From: Betaproteobacteria bacterium
Lineage (GTDB): Bacteria > Pseudomonadota > Gammaproteobacteria > Burkholderiales > SG8-39
Assembly (NCBI GenBank): GCA_009693345.1
Contig: SHXL01000018.1
Location: 1-21,564, forward strand
Direction of reading: 5' to 3'
DNA length: 21,564 nt
In this document: in pieces, positions 21,075 through 21,564 of the stretch
Numbering within the stretch: position 1 is the stretch's first letter
Layout: each line of letters starts with the position of its first letter
The notes under the pieces: model-generated
The model's database searches: none
Seen by the model: the letters and a program-made list of their open reading frames with translations, nothing else
What the model was told of the DNA's origin: nothing
Translations under genes and position numbers: made by a program

Positions 21075-21239
21075 ATGACTCGCTCGCCTGGACCGCTAAG
21101 CAAGGACCCCGCATTTGCGAAATTTATTGGTAGTGACACGCGACCAATGAAGCGGTCTGCGACAAATCGTGAGGTAAAGCGGGTGATTCGGGCTCGCCTA
21201 CGCGCGAAGGCAAAACGGGGCTTGGCTCGGGTGCGCTAG
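21075..21239 (+). CDS. Small basic hypothetical protein
   Basis: A 54-codon ORF from ATG 21075, with AGGA two bases upstream, which is closer than a normal Shine-Dalgarno. It starts MTRSPGPLSKDPAFAKFIG and ends RARLRAKAKRGLARVR, so the C-terminal half is strongly positive and helical, as in small nucleic-acid-binding proteins. I do not recognise a family. It is convergent with an antitoxin-like pseudogene and lies in a region of decay, so it may be a chance frame or a remnant. Confidence is low. Confidence 0.3.
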   Translation: MTRSPGPLSKDPAFAKFIGSDTRPMKRSATNREVKRVIRARLRAKAKRGLARVR

Positions 21240-21263
21240 ATGTTGTAGATCGACCCCATAAAG

Positions 21264-21556
21264 TTACTGCTTTCTCGGTTCTGGCCTCGGCGCTTTTTCG
21301 CCGCGACCAAGTCGCTCCAGTCAAGCATGCACGTCCTCCGCGCGATAAACAGGTCCGCCAGTTTCAACCTCCGCATCCGACGCTAGTGCTTCCCGTACAA
21401 AATCAGCCATAACTTCCGTGCGTGGAAGCTCCCTCTCTAGAATATCAACGACAAGACTCTCCGGCACCGGCCAACATTTTTTGCAACGCGCGCAAGCTGA
21501 TTCTTCAGTTTCGCTGGGAACTTGAGGTTCATGCCTTCCTCTTTGAGCCGGTGCAT
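21264..21556 (-). pseudogene. Ribbon-helix-helix antitoxin-like gene with frameshift and nonsense mutation
   Basis: On the minus strand, ATG 21556 (or 21532) opens MNLKFPAKLKNQLARVAKNVGR, a ribbon-helix-helix start. Near 21461-21467 the coding shifts by one base: the first frame stops at 21437, while the next frame continues the family pattern with ESLVVDILERELPR, then VMADFVREALAS and GGPVYRAEDVHA. A TGA at 21321-21323 then interrupts, where a tryptophan codon (TGG) would make AWLERLGRGEK. That frame goes on to APRPEPRKQ and TAA at 21264. This tail is what CopG/RHH antitoxin-like regulators of this type carry. Two separate lesions indicate decay. No toxin partner is visible downstream. Confidence 0.65.
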
Positions 21557-21564
21557 ATTACCCC

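Noticed and set aside
21124..21324. 66-codon minus-strand open frame starting with TTG
   Set aside because: Out of phase with the antitoxin-like pseudogene it overlaps, with no RBS and no recognisable pattern.
21234..21327. 30-codon ORF starting at ATG 21327 as the toxin of the RHH gene
   Set aside because: It is the shifted frame over the LERLGRGEK tail of the antitoxin-like relic, too short and unlike any toxin.
20975..21564. Direct repeat ATTACCCC at 20975-20982 and 21557-21564 as a target-site duplication
   Set aside because: Only 8 bases, the second copy is cut by the window edge, and no terminal inverted repeats are visible.

Overview
The window is GC-rich chromosomal DNA, probably from a betaproteobacterium (Burkholderiales/Nitrosomonadales-like). 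The taxon is inferred from the gene order queA-tgt-yajC-secD-secF, a Bug/TctC-type solute-binding protein, short GC-rich intergenic palindromes of a kind common in that class, and the codon use. Most of it is core housekeeping DNA, with small accessory or decayed patches at both ends and between gene blocks.

Layout. 1-762 is a graveyard of three truncated genes: an IS5-type transposase 5' end (+), a PAS/PAC sensor middle piece (-) and the last codons of a TRAP large permease (+). It abuts the 3' end of a tRNA-Leu(CAA) gene (771-857, -). 914-6673 (+) is the queA-tgt / yajC-secD-secF block for queuosine tRNA modification and the Sec translocon accessory complex. A broken hemerythrin-like gene (-) sits between tgt and yajC. 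A double hairpin (6683-6728) separates secF from a convergent operon, purB followed by a membrane-bound spermidine-synthase-like gene (6734-10157, -). Divergent from purB is a YibF-type glutathione transferase (10186-10800, +).

10797-14205 (-) is a tight operon: Nudix hydrolase, class I aminotransferase, nudJ, mnmA. The nudJ-mnmA pair near purB resembles the E. coli nudJ-mnmA-hflD-purB cluster, with hflD absent and the GST gene in its place. corA (14204-15169, +) diverges from the Nudix gene. A small TumE/TumA-like toxin-antitoxin pair (15164-15692, -) is divergent from glutamine-dependent NAD synthetase nadE (15737-17719, +), and the two share an interleaved promoter region. 17743-20903 (-) is a three-gene operon: an M24-fold metalloenzyme with one metal ligand replaced, a 3-hydroxyisobutyrate-dehydrogenase-like enzyme and a periplasmic Bug/TctC binding protein. 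It is bracketed by two near-identical palindromes. The last 600 bases hold no intact recognised gene: a short basic ORF and a ribbon-helix-helix antitoxin-like pseudogene with a frameshift and a nonsense codon.

Themes worth noting: (i) several genes (queA, purB, yibF-like, aminotransferase, corA, nadE, the toxin, M24) have a -10-like hexamer ending only 5-11 bases before the start codon and no Shine-Dalgarno, suggesting leaderless or nearly leaderless mRNAs, while yajC and secF have normal ribosome-binding sites; (ii) the housekeeping genes are dotted with short AT-rich codon patches; (iii) remnants of accessory genes cluster beside the tRNA and at the right end. I see no rRNA, CRISPR array or intact mobile element.
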